From: Alphaproteobacteria bacterium UBA6411
GTDB taxonomy: Bacteria; Pseudomonadota; Alphaproteobacteria; CAAGCB01; CAG-977
Assembly: GCA_002438565.1 (NCBI GenBank)
Contig: DJPN01000032.1
Coordinates: 37,252-51,484, forward strand
Length of the DNA stretch: 14,233 nucleotides
Direction: 5' to 3'
This document shows, piece after piece, positions 14,219-14,233 of the stretch; the stretch's first letter is position 1, and the number at the start of each line of letters is the position of its first letter. The notes under the pieces are model-generated. The model saw nothing but the letters and a program-made list of their open reading frames with translations, ran no database searches and had not been told where the DNA came from. The position numbers and the translations under genes are program-made.

Positions 14219-14233
14219 GTATTTAGAAAACCC

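Noticed and set aside
1..14233. CRISPR array, complete tRNA or rRNA genes
   Set aside because: No regularly spaced repeats and no full cloverleaf or rRNA sequence were seen on either strand.

Overview
The window looks like an accessory genomic island of a Gram-negative bacterium. The phage tail gene type, the integrase remnant and the surface-glycan gene set would fit a moderate-GC, gut- or host-associated alphaproteobacterium. That is an impression from protein style only; no marker gene is present.

Layout. Positions 1-400 hold the broken N-terminal end of a tyrosine-recombinase integrase, preceded by short direct repeats. Positions 400-794 hold no certain gene but contain a run of 12 C inside a short ORF. 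From 795 to 10743 ten genes run on the plus strand with 1-14 base overlaps or gaps of at most 6 bases, so they are almost certainly one operon: a DegT-type sugar aminotransferase, a WbqC-family protein, a second short DegT-like protein, an ATP-grasp/HAD fusion, a DUF115-like protein, an AT-rich OLD-family ATPase/TOPRIM nuclease, a CMP-sugar cytidylyltransferase, an HMGL-type aldolase, a HAD phosphatase and a family 2 glycosyltransferase. From 10783 to 11979 two phage tail genes lie on the minus strand, behind an extended -10 promoter and a leader with an intrinsic terminator. Back to back with them, a second family 2 glycosyltransferase (12179-13201) has its own good sigma-70-like promoter. 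From 13215 to the end the DNA is a graveyard: serine recombinase and IS3-type transposase C-terminal relics on the minus strand, a hipA-like pseudogene on the plus strand, then a tRNA-Ser-like 3' fragment and a strong terminator.

How the genes may work together. The operon looks like part of a surface polysaccharide (O-antigen, capsule or glycoprotein glycan) pathway. Two aminotransferase-like enzymes would modify the sugar, an ATP-grasp enzyme could ligate an acyl or amino-acid group to it, and the adjacent aldolase, phosphatase and cytidylyltransferase could make and activate a 2-keto-3-deoxy (nonulosonate-like) sugar without a NeuB-type synthase. The glycosyltransferases would attach sugars. 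No flippase, polymerase or sugar-nucleotide dehydratase is present, so the rest of the pathway must lie elsewhere. A nuclease typical of phage defence sits inside the operon, and phage receptor-binding genes sit beside the glycosyltransferases, so the locus mixes cell-surface variation with phage interaction. The most notable points are the C12 tract that may switch the operon, the embedded OLD gene, the unusual aldolase/HAD/cytidylyltransferase trio, the terminator in the tail-gene leader, and a hipA relic whose two internal stops both sit at glutamine positions.
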